Assembly (NCBI GenBank): GCA_028711825.1
Contig: JAQTRM010000045.1
Coordinates: 1-9,909 of the forward strand
Direction: 5' to 3'
Source: Candidatus Omnitrophota bacterium
GTDB lineage: Bacteria > Omnitrophota > Gorgyraeia > Gygaellales > Profunditerraquicolaceae
Length of the DNA stretch: 9,909 nt
Below, piece by piece: positions 1 through 5,716 of the stretch. Position numbers and translations under genes: made by a program. The stretch's first letter is position 1. Every line of letters begins with the position of its first letter. The notes under the pieces are model-generated. The model was given only the letters and a program-made list of their open reading frames with translations, was not told where the DNA came from and searched no databases.

Positions 1-1
1 C

Positions 2-841
2 CTTTTGGAAAAAGGGAGGGTGTTCCTGGCGGCTAACCGCAAAGGTTTTGCTACCGCCGCGGTTTGCCATAATTGCAACACCGCGTTGAAATGCCCGCGT
101 TGCAATATTAATCTGGTATTCCATTTCGAGGAGCGGCAGTTAAAATGCCACCATTGCAACTTTACGATGTCTCCTCCGGATGTATGCCCGAATTGCAATG
201 CCGGCTATATCAAATATTTCGGGCTGGGGACGGAAAAAGTGGAAAACGAATTAGCCAGGATATTCCCGCAGGCGCGTATCGGGAGCGATATCGTCGTGGC
301 TACCGCTTCAGCCGGGCGCCTGGAGGAAAAATTTGACCTGGTCGGGGTGCTGGAGGTGGATGACTTGTTTAACCGCGTTGATTTTCGGGCGGCGGAGAAG
401 GCTTTTTTTATGCTTTCGGGGCTTACCGGGATTACTTCCAAAAGAATGATTATCCAAAGCTCTAATGCCGGGCATTATTGCCTGCGGGCATTGGTCAAGA
501 ATGACCCCCGGATTTTTTACAAGGAAGAATTGCGGCAGCGCCGTCAGCTTAATTTCGCCCCTTTCAGGCATATGATTCTGGTTAAGATCCGCGGGACCGA
601 CCAGGAAAAGGTTAAAAAGGACGCGCAGGATATCTTCCAGCGCCTCGGTAAAGCCCGGCATCCGGGGGTTAAACTGCTTTCCCTCGGCCCGGCCCAGCCG
701 GCCAAGCTGCGCGGTAATTTTTATTACCAGATCCTTATGCGTTCTCCCGCAGTGGAGAAGGCGGGAGAATTTTTAAGATCGCGCTTAAAAGGCGAGCGTT
801 TTTCAGGTATAATAATTACCGTGGACGTAGATCCAATATAG
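2..841 (+). CDS. priA: Primosomal protein N' (PriA-like), C-terminal part, 5' end outside the window
   Basis: PriA is the superfamily 2 helicase that binds stalled replication forks and reloads the replisome. The reading frame is open from the first complete codon, so the true start lies upstream; the TTG at position 5 is only an internal Leu codon. Counting from that TTG, residues 11-15 (NRKGF) match the PriA NRRGF element. Eight zinc-ligand cysteines follow at 21, 24, 30, 33, 48, 51, 61 and 64, then FGLGTEKVENEL (72-83). The C-terminal hallmarks are also present: VDFRAAEKAF, FAPFRH, GPAQPAKLRGNFYYQIL and the terminal VDVDPI. The helicase core is not normal. About 24 residues carrying motif IV (D-x-DTT) are missing between IFP and IVVAT. 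The expected GTQM-AKG of motif V reads ATASAGR, and the QVAGRAGR of motif VI reads SGLTGITSKR. The frame is intact throughout, so this looks like a PriA that kept its structural role and lost its ATPase. The gene assignment is firm; loss of helicase activity is inferred. Confidence 0.9.
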   Translation, partial: LLEKGRVFLAANRKGFATAAVCHNCNTALKCPRCNINLVFHFEERQLKCHHCNFTMSPPDVCPNCNAGYIKYFGLGTEKVENELARIFPQARIGSDIVVATASAGRLEEKFDLVGVLEVDDLFNRVDFRAAEKAFFMLSGLTGITSKRMIIQSSNAGHYCLRALVKNDPRIFYKEELRQRRQLNFAPFRHMILVKIRGTDQEKVKKDAQDIFQRLGKARHPGVKLLSLGPAQPAKLRGNFYYQILMRSPAVEKAGEFLRSRLKGERFSGIIITVDVDPI

Positions 842-854
842 GGAGATATCCGAG

Positions 855-880
855 AGTAGTTAGTAGTCAGTAGTTAGTAT
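855..880 (+). repeat. Heptamer tandem array, left arm of an inverted repeat
   Basis: Successive 7-bp units read AGTAGTT (855), AGTAGTC (862), AGTAGTT (869) and then a partial AGTAT. The last 20 bases (861-880) match the reverse complement of 1271-1290 at 18 positions, so this array and the one after the small gene are complementary. It lies 14 bp after the priA stop codon and upstream of the small gene's ribosome binding site. Heptanucleotide tandem repeats of this general kind are known in cyanobacteria as STRR sequences; I see no specific relationship beyond the period. Confidence 0.85.
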
Positions 881-900
881 GAAAAATATATAAGGATTTG

Positions 901-1263
901 ATGGATAAGATAAAAACGTTTGAAGATTTAATAGTATGGAAGAAAAGCCACGATCTTGTTATAGAAGTCTACCGAATGACCAAAGATTTGCCTAGCGAAG
1001 AAAAGTTTGGGTTGGTTTCACAAATAAAAAGAGCAGCTGTTTCAATACCGGCTAATATAGCAGAAGGGTTTAGCAGGAGGGGATCAAAAGATAAGATCCA
1101 TTTTTACAATATCTCTCAAGGTTCTTTGAGTGAATTACAGTATTATTCTATTTTAATTAAAGATTTAGGATTTAAAGTCAAACTGGATGTAATCGATGGT
1201 TTGATTCTAGAAGTTGGTAAAATGCTTAACGGAGCAATTGTTTCGCTTCGTGTCTTTTCTTGA
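901..1263 (+). CDS. Four-helix-bundle protein of the S23 / 23S rRNA intervening-sequence family
   Basis: This 120-residue protein has the family signatures: FEDLIVWKKSHDL near the N terminus, then LVSQIKRAAVSIPANIAEGFSR (residues 38-59) and a C-terminal helix pair containing SLSELQYYSILIKDLG. The family was first noticed inside intervening sequences of 23S rRNA genes, and it is structurally related to the Avd accessory protein of diversity-generating retroelements. Its own biochemical role is not established. I chose the ATG at 901 because TAAGGA at 891-896 leaves a 4-base spacer; the TTG three bases earlier is too close to that site. There is no rRNA, reverse transcriptase or variable repeat in the window, so neither an rRNA insertion nor a retroelement cassette applies here. 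The gene is AT-rich compared with its neighbours and lies between complementary heptamer arrays in what would otherwise be a short priA-fmt gap. Confidence 0.88.
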   Translation: MDKIKTFEDLIVWKKSHDLVIEVYRMTKDLPSEEKFGLVSQIKRAAVSIPANIAEGFSRRGSKDKIHFYNISQGSLSELQYYSILIKDLGFKVKLDVIDGLILEVGKMLNGAIVSLRVFS

Positions 1264-1270
1264 ATTATTT

Positions 1271-1305
1271 ATACTAGATACTGACTACTAGATACTAGCT
1301 ACTTT
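1271..1305 (-). repeat. Heptamer tandem array, right arm of the inverted repeat
   Basis: Read on the + strand, five 7-bp units run from 1271 to 1305, for example ATACTAG (1271 and 1292), ATACTGA (1278) and CTACTAG (1285). On the - strand these become AGTATCT and AGTAGTC units like those of the left arm. In RNA, 861-880 and 1271-1290 could form 18 Watson-Crick pairs plus one G-U pair. The array ends one base before the fmt ATG, occupying the place where the fmt ribosome binding site should be. Confidence 0.85.
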
Positions 1306-1306
1306 T

Positions 1307-2254
1307 ATGAAAATAGTATTCTTCGGAAGTTCACATTTCGCCGTTCCCGCCCTGGAGGTTTTGATCAAAAGCCCCCATGAGGTGGTATGTGTGGTTACCC
1401 AGCCTGATAAAAAAAGAGGCAGACACCTGCATCTTTCGGGGACTGATATTAAAAATACCGCGGTAGCGGCAAGATTGAAGGTTTTTCAGCCGGAGGATGT
1501 TAAAAGCGTAGAAAGTGTGGATTTTTTAAAGAGGTTTGGGGCGGATGTTTTTGTTACCGCTGCTTACGGCCAGATTTTTTCCCAGGAGGTCCTGGATATT
1601 CCCAGGATCATGCCGTTAAATATCCATGCTTCGCTGCTTCCGCGTTACCGCGGGGCGGCGCCGATTAACTGGGCGATTATTAATTCAGACAAGAAAACCG
1701 GGGTAAGTATTATGTATGTAAGCCTTAAGATGGACTCCGGGCCGATCCTTCTGCAGAAAGAGACGCTTATCAAGGGGGGCGATACCGCGTTAACCCTGGA
1801 GGAGAGGTTGAGGGTTTTAGGCGCCGGGCTTTTAATGGAGGCTTTGAAACTTATCGATGCCCGGGAGTACCGTTTATTCGACCAGGATGAAGATAAGGCG
1901 ATATTCGCGCCGAAATTAAAAAAAGAGGACGGGTTGATCCAGTGGCATAACCATGCCGCGGTGATTCACGACCAGATCCGCGGTGTGCTGCCCTGGCCGG
2001 GTGCTTTTACTTCTTACCGGGGCAAGACTCTCAAGGTTTTTAAATCCAGCCATTTGGTTTTTTTTACGGGCCACAATCCCGCGCCGGGTGAAGTGGTGAG
2101 GGCGGATAAACACGGTATCGCGGTTGCCTGCGGCAGGGGGTTCCTGAATCTTGAGGAATTACAATTCGAATCAGGCAAGCGGATGTCCGCTTCGGATTTT
2201 GTCATCGGCTATAAAATTAAACCGGGGGATGTTTTTGTGTCTCCTGTTGTTTGA
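1307..2254 (+). CDS. fmt: Methionyl-tRNA formyltransferase
   Basis: The enzyme transfers a formyl group from 10-formyltetrahydrofolate to Met-tRNA(fMet) in the cytoplasm, preparing initiator tRNA. The protein has 315 residues, the usual family length. The N-terminal Rossmann-like catalytic domain starts MKIVFFGSSHFAVPALE. The active-site segment contains Asn105 and His107 (LNIHASLLPRYRGAAPINW), and Asp143 sits in KMDSGPILL; these correspond to the family's catalytic Asn, His and Asp. Residues 200-213 (FAPKLKKEDGLIQW) mark the start of the C-terminal tRNA-binding domain, followed by IRGVLPWPGAFT. The gene follows priA, a common neighbourhood, but def, often found between them, is absent. No Shine-Dalgarno motif precedes the ATG: the bases just upstream belong to the heptamer array. 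A GGGAG directly after the priA stop (841-845) may be the ancestral site, now separated by the inserted element. Confidence 0.96.
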   Translation: MKIVFFGSSHFAVPALEVLIKSPHEVVCVVTQPDKKRGRHLHLSGTDIKNTAVAARLKVFQPEDVKSVESVDFLKRFGADVFVTAAYGQIFSQEVLDIPRIMPLNIHASLLPRYRGAAPINWAIINSDKKTGVSIMYVSLKMDSGPILLQKETLIKGGDTALTLEERLRVLGAGLLMEALKLIDAREYRLFDQDEDKAIFAPKLKKEDGLIQWHNHAAVIHDQIRGVLPWPGAFTSYRGKTLKVFKSSHLVFFTGHNPAPGEVVRADKHGIAVACGRGFLNLEELQFESGKRMSASDFVIGYKIKPGDVFVSPVV

Positions 2255-2322
2255 AATAAAGGGGACGGTTCTATTTTTCTGACAAAATCAAGTTTAAAAA
2301 AATAGAACCGTCCCCTTTATTT
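2254..2322. repeat. Perfect 25-bp-arm inverted repeat, copy A (REP/MITE-like, possible terminator)
   Basis: The left arm 2254-2278 (core GGGGACGGTTCTATTTTT) is the exact reverse complement of the right arm 2298-2322, with a 19-base loop. The first base is the last base of the fmt stop codon. Both arms are identical to those of a second copy at 9512-9577, whereas the loops are unrelated. GGGGAC-type palindromes of this sort resemble REP sequences associated with IS200-like (RAYT) transposases; none is encoded in the window. The transcript would form a very stable hairpin and could end fmt transcription. Confidence 0.9.
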
Positions 2323-2345
2323 ACTGATGAACTGATAGCTGAAAA
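2323..2345 (-). repeat. Degenerate TCAG-type repeat of 7-8 bp period
   Basis: On the + strand CTGA recurs at 2324, 2332 and 2339. The complement reads TCAGCTATCAGTTCATCAGT, the same pattern as the clearer TCAGCTN array at 6942-6976. It lies between the palindrome and the promoter of the next gene. The copy is short and degenerate, so the assignment depends on the better array. Confidence 0.5.
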
Positions 2346-2356
2346 GCAGAATTTCA

Positions 2357-2384
2357 TTGCAACTAAGTATTCTTTTGCTATAAT
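2357..2384 (+). promoter_or_regulatory. Sigma-70-type promoter of the GalT pair, extended -10, near-leaderless
   Basis: A -35 element TTGCAA (2357-2362) is followed after 16 bp by a perfect -10 TATAAT (2379-2384), preceded by TG at 2376-2377, which makes an extended -10. Transcription should begin near 2391, only about 3 bases before the ATG at 2394. No ribosome binding site exists in that space, so translation would start on an almost leaderless transcript. Confidence 0.8.
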
Positions 2385-2393
2385 AGAAAAACT

Positions 2394-3416
2394 ATGCCAG
2401 AGCTAAGGAAAGATCCGATTATAGGCAGGTGGGTGATTGTCTCCACCGAACGCGCGCGCCGCCCGGACCAGTTTGTGGGGCAGGCCAAGGATGAGGATAA
2501 GCAGTCAGCCTGTCCGTTTTGTGACGGGAAGGAAAGCCAGACTCCTCCGGAGATATACGCCGTGCGCCCGCGCAATCCGGCTCCCAACGGGCCGGGGTGG
2601 GACCTGCGCGTCATCCCCAGCATTTCACCTTTTTTAAGGGTTGAAGGCGATTTAGAGCGCCGCGGAAACGGCGTTTACGATGTAATGAACGGGGTCGGGG
2701 CGCATGAAGTTATCATCGAGACCAACCAGCATATTGCCAATATGGCGGATTTGAGCCAGGAGCAGATCGTCCGGGTGCTTAATTGTTACTCCGACCGGAT
2801 CATGGACCTGGAAAAAGATACCCGCTTAAAATATGTTTTGGTTTTTAAAAACTACGGCAAGGGGTCCGGGAGTACCGGTATCCGCCATGCGCGTTCCCAG
2901 CTTATCGCTACCCCGGTTAATCCAAAAAGGGTAAAAGAAGAACTGGCCGGCTGCCGGGCTTACTATGAATATCATGAACGCTGCGTATTCTGCGATATTA
3001 TTAAGCAGGAGCTGGAGCAGAAAGAACGGGTGGTCCTGGATTTTGACGGGTTTGTCGCGGTCAGCCCGTTCGCGGCGAGGTTCCCTTTTGAAACATGGAT
3101 CCTGCCCAAGAAACATTGTTGTGATTATACCCGCATGGACGCGGAATCAAGGGTTAATCTGGCGCGCGTCCTGAAGGCGGTGCTTATGAAGCTGAAAATA
3201 GGGTTGAACGATCCGGATTATAATTATGTTATCCATACCGCTCCTTTCCGCCGCCAGAAAACGGGTTATTGGAAAACGATCGACCAGGATTATCACTGGC
3301 ATATTGAGATTATACCCCGCCTGACACGGGTCGCGGGTTTTGAATGGGGGACGGGTTTTTATATCTGCCCGCTTCAACCCGAGGATACGGCTAAATTTTT
3401 GAGAGAGGTAAAGTAA
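2394..3416 (+). CDS. GalT-family protein lacking the nucleophilic histidine
   Basis: This 340-residue protein has the two HIT-like halves of galactose-1-phosphate uridylyltransferase, starting MPELRKDPIIGRWVIV. Metal ligands are kept: Cys40 and Cys43 (CPFC), His113 and His165. The C-terminal HIT half keeps His281 and His301/His303 (HWHIEIIP). At the active site, however, the expected HPHxQ reads HARSQ (165-169), so the histidine that carries the uridylyl group is Arg167. Nearby binding-site positions differ too: PSISPFL replaces the NKFPAL of the neighbouring paralogue, and STGIR replaces GASLE. Classic ping-pong transferase activity is therefore unlikely. The intact frame and conserved fold argue against a decaying pseudogene; a regulatory subunit, a heteromer partner of the next protein, or a different nucleotide-sugar reaction are all possible. 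It abuts the second copy with no intergenic base, so the two are surely cotranscribed. Confidence 0.85.
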   Translation: MPELRKDPIIGRWVIVSTERARRPDQFVGQAKDEDKQSACPFCDGKESQTPPEIYAVRPRNPAPNGPGWDLRVIPSISPFLRVEGDLERRGNGVYDVMNGVGAHEVIIETNQHIANMADLSQEQIVRVLNCYSDRIMDLEKDTRLKYVLVFKNYGKGSGSTGIRHARSQLIATPVNPKRVKEELAGCRAYYEYHERCVFCDIIKQELEQKERVVLDFDGFVAVSPFAARFPFETWILPKKHCCDYTRMDAESRVNLARVLKAVLMKLKIGLNDPDYNYVIHTAPFRRQKTGYWKTIDQDYHWHIEIIPRLTRVAGFEWGTGFYICPLQPEDTAKFLREVK

Positions 3417-4412
3417 ATGGGTGAATTAAGAAGGGATCCGGTGGTCGGCCGCTGGGTAATTGTGGAAACCGACCGGCCGAAGAGCCCGGAGGATTTTAAA
3501 TACGAGCAGTTTGTGTCCGACGGAGGGCTTTGCCCTTTTTGTTACGGCAATGAATTTATGACCCCGCCGGAGATAAGCTGTTTCCGCCAGGCCAATACCG
3601 CTCCTAATACCCCTGGGTGGCAGGTGAGAGTAGTCGCCAATAAATTTCCCGCCCTGCAGATCGAAGGAGACCTGGACCGGCGGGGAGTAGGTATTTACGA
3701 TATGTCCAACGGGGTGGGGGCGCACGAGGTGCTGATAGAAACTCCCTATCACCACAAGGATATCCCGGATTTATTGCCTTGCGAGATCGAGGATTACATT
3801 AAAATGTGCTGCCTGCGCGTGTCGGACCTCAAAAAAGACAAGCGGTTTAAATATGTGATGATCTTCCGTAATTACGGTCCGGCGGCGGGAGCATCGCTTG
3901 AGCATCCGCATACCCAGCTGGTTGCCTTGCCGATGGTGCCTAAAAACGCCCTGGAGGAGATCCACGGGGCGCAGGCGTATTACAATTACCGTGAGCGCTG
4001 CATTTATTGCGATATTATCAGGCAGGAATTGCAGGATAAGGAGAGGATTATCCTGGAAAATAAATTTTTTATTTCTTTCTGCCCTTTTGTTTCGCGGTTT
4101 CCTTTCGAGATTATGATTATGCCCCGGCAGCACAACGGGTATTTCAGCCGCATCTCCGCCGAGCAGACCACGGCGCTTGCTCAGATCCTGAAAGACACCC
4201 TGACAAAATTAAAAAAAGTATTTGTAAATTTGTCATATAATTATATAATTCATTCAGCACCCATCAATGGCGATGGGGAGGCCGAATATTACCACTGGCA
4301 TCTGGAAATCATGCCTAAGCTGACGCAAGTTGCAGGTTTTGAGTGGGGTACCGGTTTTTACCTTGATCCAACCTCGCCTGAATTAGCCGCGCAATATTTA
4401 AAAGCCGTTTAA
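3417..4412 (+). CDS. galT: Galactose-1-phosphate uridylyltransferase family protein
   Basis: GalT exchanges the hexose-1-phosphate on a nucleotide sugar, classically UDP-glucose plus galactose-1-phosphate to glucose-1-phosphate plus UDP-galactose, in the Leloir pathway. Of 331 residues, Cys39 and Cys42, His112 and His163 form the zinc site, and HPHTQ at 163-167 supplies the nucleophile His165. The C-terminal half has CIYC (195-198), His279 and HWHLEIMP (293-300). The start is well placed: AGAGAGG at 3402-3408 lies 8 bases before the ATG, inside the end of the preceding gene. Similarity to that gene runs the full length, so the two arose by tandem duplication. Relatives in this family include ADP-glucose and UDP-glucose phosphorylases, so the exact sugar substrate is uncertain. 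No galK, galE or galM is present here. Confidence 0.85.
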   Translation: MGELRRDPVVGRWVIVETDRPKSPEDFKYEQFVSDGGLCPFCYGNEFMTPPEISCFRQANTAPNTPGWQVRVVANKFPALQIEGDLDRRGVGIYDMSNGVGAHEVLIETPYHHKDIPDLLPCEIEDYIKMCCLRVSDLKKDKRFKYVMIFRNYGPAAGASLEHPHTQLVALPMVPKNALEEIHGAQAYYNYRERCIYCDIIRQELQDKERIILENKFFISFCPFVSRFPFEIMIMPRQHNGYFSRISAEQTTALAQILKDTLTKLKKVFVNLSYNYIIHSAPINGDGEAEYYHWHLEIMPKLTQVAGFEWGTGFYLDPTSPELAAQYLKAV

Positions 4413-4425
4413 GCAGACAATCAAA

Positions 4426-4453
4426 GGTAGATAGGATGTAGTAGTCAGGAAAA
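4426..4453 (+). repeat. Degenerate AGTAGTC-type heptamer array upstream of gap
   Basis: Units of 7 bp can be read as GGTAGAT (4426), AGGATGT (4433), AGTAGTC (4440) and AGGAAAA (4447). The AGTAGTC unit is identical to units flanking the four-helix-bundle gene. The rest of the 128-bp galT-gap gap is an AT-rich tract (about 4467-4504) in which I see a TAAAAT (4499-4504) but no convincing -35 partner. Confidence 0.55.
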
Positions 4454-4540
4454 ACCTAGAGCATAGGTAATTTCTAATTTTAATTAATTTAGAGTAATTA
4501 AAATACGGATCAACTTATTATTAATCAGAGGAGGAGTAAA

Positions 4541-5593
4541 ATGGCGGTAAAAGTAGGCATCAATGGTTTTGGCAGGATCGGGCGTTTAGTGGCAAGGGCG
4601 ATTATGGAAAAAAACTGTAAGGATATCGAATTGGTGGCGATCAACGACCTTACGGACGCTAAAACTAACGCGTATTTATTTAAATATGATTCTGTGCACG
4701 GGAGGTTTGGCGGCGAGGTAAAGGCCACGGCCGATGATGTTATCTCCGTAAACGGAAAAGAGATCAAGGTCTTAAGTAAAAGGGACCCCAGCGAGCTTCC
4801 CTGGAAAGATTTAGGGGTTGAGGTTGTCGTGGAATCAACCGGGTTATTTACGGTAAAAAAAGACGGCCTGAATAAAAAAGGCAAGGAAGTTAAAGGCGCG
4901 GAAAATCATATCACTAAAGGCGGCGCCAAGAAAGTAATTATTTCAGCCCCTGCCCAGGGTGAAGATATTACAATTGTTTTAGGGGTAAACGAGGATAAAT
5001 ATGACCCCAAGAACCACCATGTTATTTCCAATGCTTCCTGCACCACTAACTGTCTTGCCCCGGTCGCTAAAATCATGAATGATAACTGGGGTATCGTCAA
5101 GGGTTTGATGACCACGATCCATTCTTATACTAACGACCAAAAGGTGCAGGATATGGCGCATTCCGACCTGCGCCGTTCCCGCGCGGCGGCGGTTTCGATG
5201 ATCCCTACCTCTACCGGTGCGGCAAAAGCGATATCCCTGGTTATCCCGGATCTCAAGGGTAAGCTGGACGGTTTCGCGATCCGCGTGCCCACCCCGAATG
5301 TTTCGGTGGTGGATTTAACCGTTTCTTTGGGCAAGAAGGCTACCGTCGAAGAGCTGAATGCCGCTTTTAAGGCCGCTTCCGAAGGCCCGATGAAGGGTAT
5401 TCTGGGGTATACCGAGGATCCGGTTGTTTCGGTGGATTTTAATCATTGCGTATTAAGTTCGATACTTGACGCCAAGAGCACCAAGGTTATTCAGGATGAT
5501 TTTGTTAAGATTCTTTCCTGGTATGACAACGAATGGGGATATTCCAACCGCGTAGTCGACCTGTGCCAGTATATCGTCAAGAAGGGGTTATAA
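4541..5593 (+). CDS. gap: Type I glyceraldehyde-3-phosphate dehydrogenase
   Basis: The enzyme oxidises glyceraldehyde-3-phosphate with NAD and phosphate to 1,3-bisphosphoglycerate in cytoplasmic glycolysis, and runs in reverse in gluconeogenesis. The N-terminal Rossmann motif is INGFGRIGRL (7-16). Asp36 in AIND is the residue that favours NAD over NADP. The catalytic segment SNASCTTNCLAP places the nucleophile at Cys167, with its partner His194 in TIHSYTND. WYDNEWGYSNR (327-337) is the conserved C-terminal signature. At 350 residues it is somewhat longer than usual, because of a Lys-rich insert of roughly 11 residues in 104-126, between STGLF and GGAKK. A strong ribosome binding site, AGAGGAGGAG (4527-4536), fixes the start and suits a highly expressed gene. 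It opens the gap-pgk-tpiA-secG cluster. Confidence 0.98.
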   Translation: MAVKVGINGFGRIGRLVARAIMEKNCKDIELVAINDLTDAKTNAYLFKYDSVHGRFGGEVKATADDVISVNGKEIKVLSKRDPSELPWKDLGVEVVVESTGLFTVKKDGLNKKGKEVKGAENHITKGGAKKVIISAPAQGEDITIVLGVNEDKYDPKNHHVISNASCTTNCLAPVAKIMNDNWGIVKGLMTTIHSYTNDQKVQDMAHSDLRRSRAAAVSMIPTSTGAAKAISLVIPDLKGKLDGFAIRVPTPNVSVVDLTVSLGKKATVEELNAAFKAASEGPMKGILGYTEDPVVSVDFNHCVLSSILDAKSTKVIQDDFVKILSWYDNEWGYSNRVVDLCQYIVKKGL

Positions 5594-5596
5594 ATC

Positions 5597-5637
5597 AGTA
5601 GGTAGAATGTAGGGAAAGTTATAAGTTGTAAGTAAGA
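5597..5637 (+). repeat. Degenerate heptamer array between gap and pgk
   Basis: Directly after the gap stop codon, units such as AGTAGGT (5597), AGAATGT (5604), AGTTATA (5617), AGTTGTA (5624) and AGTAAGA (5631) recur with a 7-bp period, with one phase slip near 5617. They resemble the arrays at 855, 1271 and 4426. The copy is poor enough that an evolved remnant is the best description. Confidence 0.5.
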
Positions 5638-5660
5638 GCAAGGTCTAAAGCAAAATCTCG

Positions 5661-5700
5661 GGGACAGTCCACGGAAACCAGGGACAGTCCCCGGAAACAG
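5661..5700 (+). repeat. 20-bp tandem direct repeat with GGGAC-A-GTCCC core
   Basis: Two adjoining 20-bp units, 5661-5680 and 5681-5700, match at 17 of 20 positions. Each begins GGGACAGTCC; the second holds the full palindrome GGGAC-A-GTCCC (5681-5691). The GGGGAC core is shared with the inverted repeats at 2254 and 9512, so it may belong to a related REP-like family. It ends five bases before the pgk ribosome binding site. Confidence 0.85.
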
Positions 5701-5705
5701 AATGC

Positions 5706-5714
5706 AGGGGGAAA
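5706..5714 (+). promoter_or_regulatory. Ribosome binding site that decides the pgk start
   Basis: AGGGGGAAA at 5706-5714 precedes the ATG at 5717 with normal spacing. An in-frame ATG at 5702 lies upstream of this site and has none of its own, so the downstream codon is preferred. Confidence 0.75.
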
Positions 5715-5716
5715 GA

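Larger units (their letters stand above)
855..1305 (+). mobile_element. Candidate inverted-repeat element carrying a four-helix-bundle gene
   Basis: The unit consists of a left heptamer array (855-880), a 120-codon gene (901-1263) and a right heptamer array in the opposite orientation (1271-1305). The first 60 bases of the gene contain 18 G or C, far lower than the roughly half G+C of priA and fmt on either side, which suggests separate ancestry. The layout recalls the intervening sequences of 23S rRNA in Leptospira and others, where a gene of this family lies in the loop of a stem formed by complementary ends. No transposase and no target duplication are visible, so mobility is inferred from structure and composition only. 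It could also be an old resident gene with local repeat growth around it. Confidence 0.5.

Noticed and set aside
283..470. Frameshift as the explanation for missing PriA helicase motifs
   Set aside because: Conserved PriA sequence continues in the same frame before, between and after the altered motifs, and motif VI is changed separately from the motif IV gap.
308..661. 117-codon open frame on the - strand inside priA
   Set aside because: It lies wholly within a clearly conserved gene on the other strand and resembles no protein family I know.
901..1263. Diversity-generating retroelement suggested by the Avd-like fold
   Set aside because: There is no reverse transcriptase, template repeat or variable repeat in the window.
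855..1305. Possible CRISPR array or tRNA because of the regular repeats
   Set aside because: Units are 7 bp without spacers and no cloverleaf can be formed; the period and layout do not match either.
2394..3416. First GalT copy as a pseudogene
   Set aside because: Full length, no stop or frameshift, all metal-site residues and the C-terminal HIT half are preserved; only the active-site region has changed.
3771..4133. 120-codon open frame on the - strand inside galT
   Set aside because: It is an antisense shadow of the well-supported GalT coding sequence, with no recognisable motif or ribosome binding site.
4525..4884. 119-codon open frame on the - strand over the gap start
   Set aside because: It overlaps the gap ribosome binding site and N terminus; its Ser/Thr/Leu-rich translation is typical of antisense reading of a real gene.
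5702..5716. ATG at 5702 as the pgk start
   Set aside because: The ribosome binding site lies between this ATG and the one at 5717, and known phosphoglycerate kinases start close to the latter.
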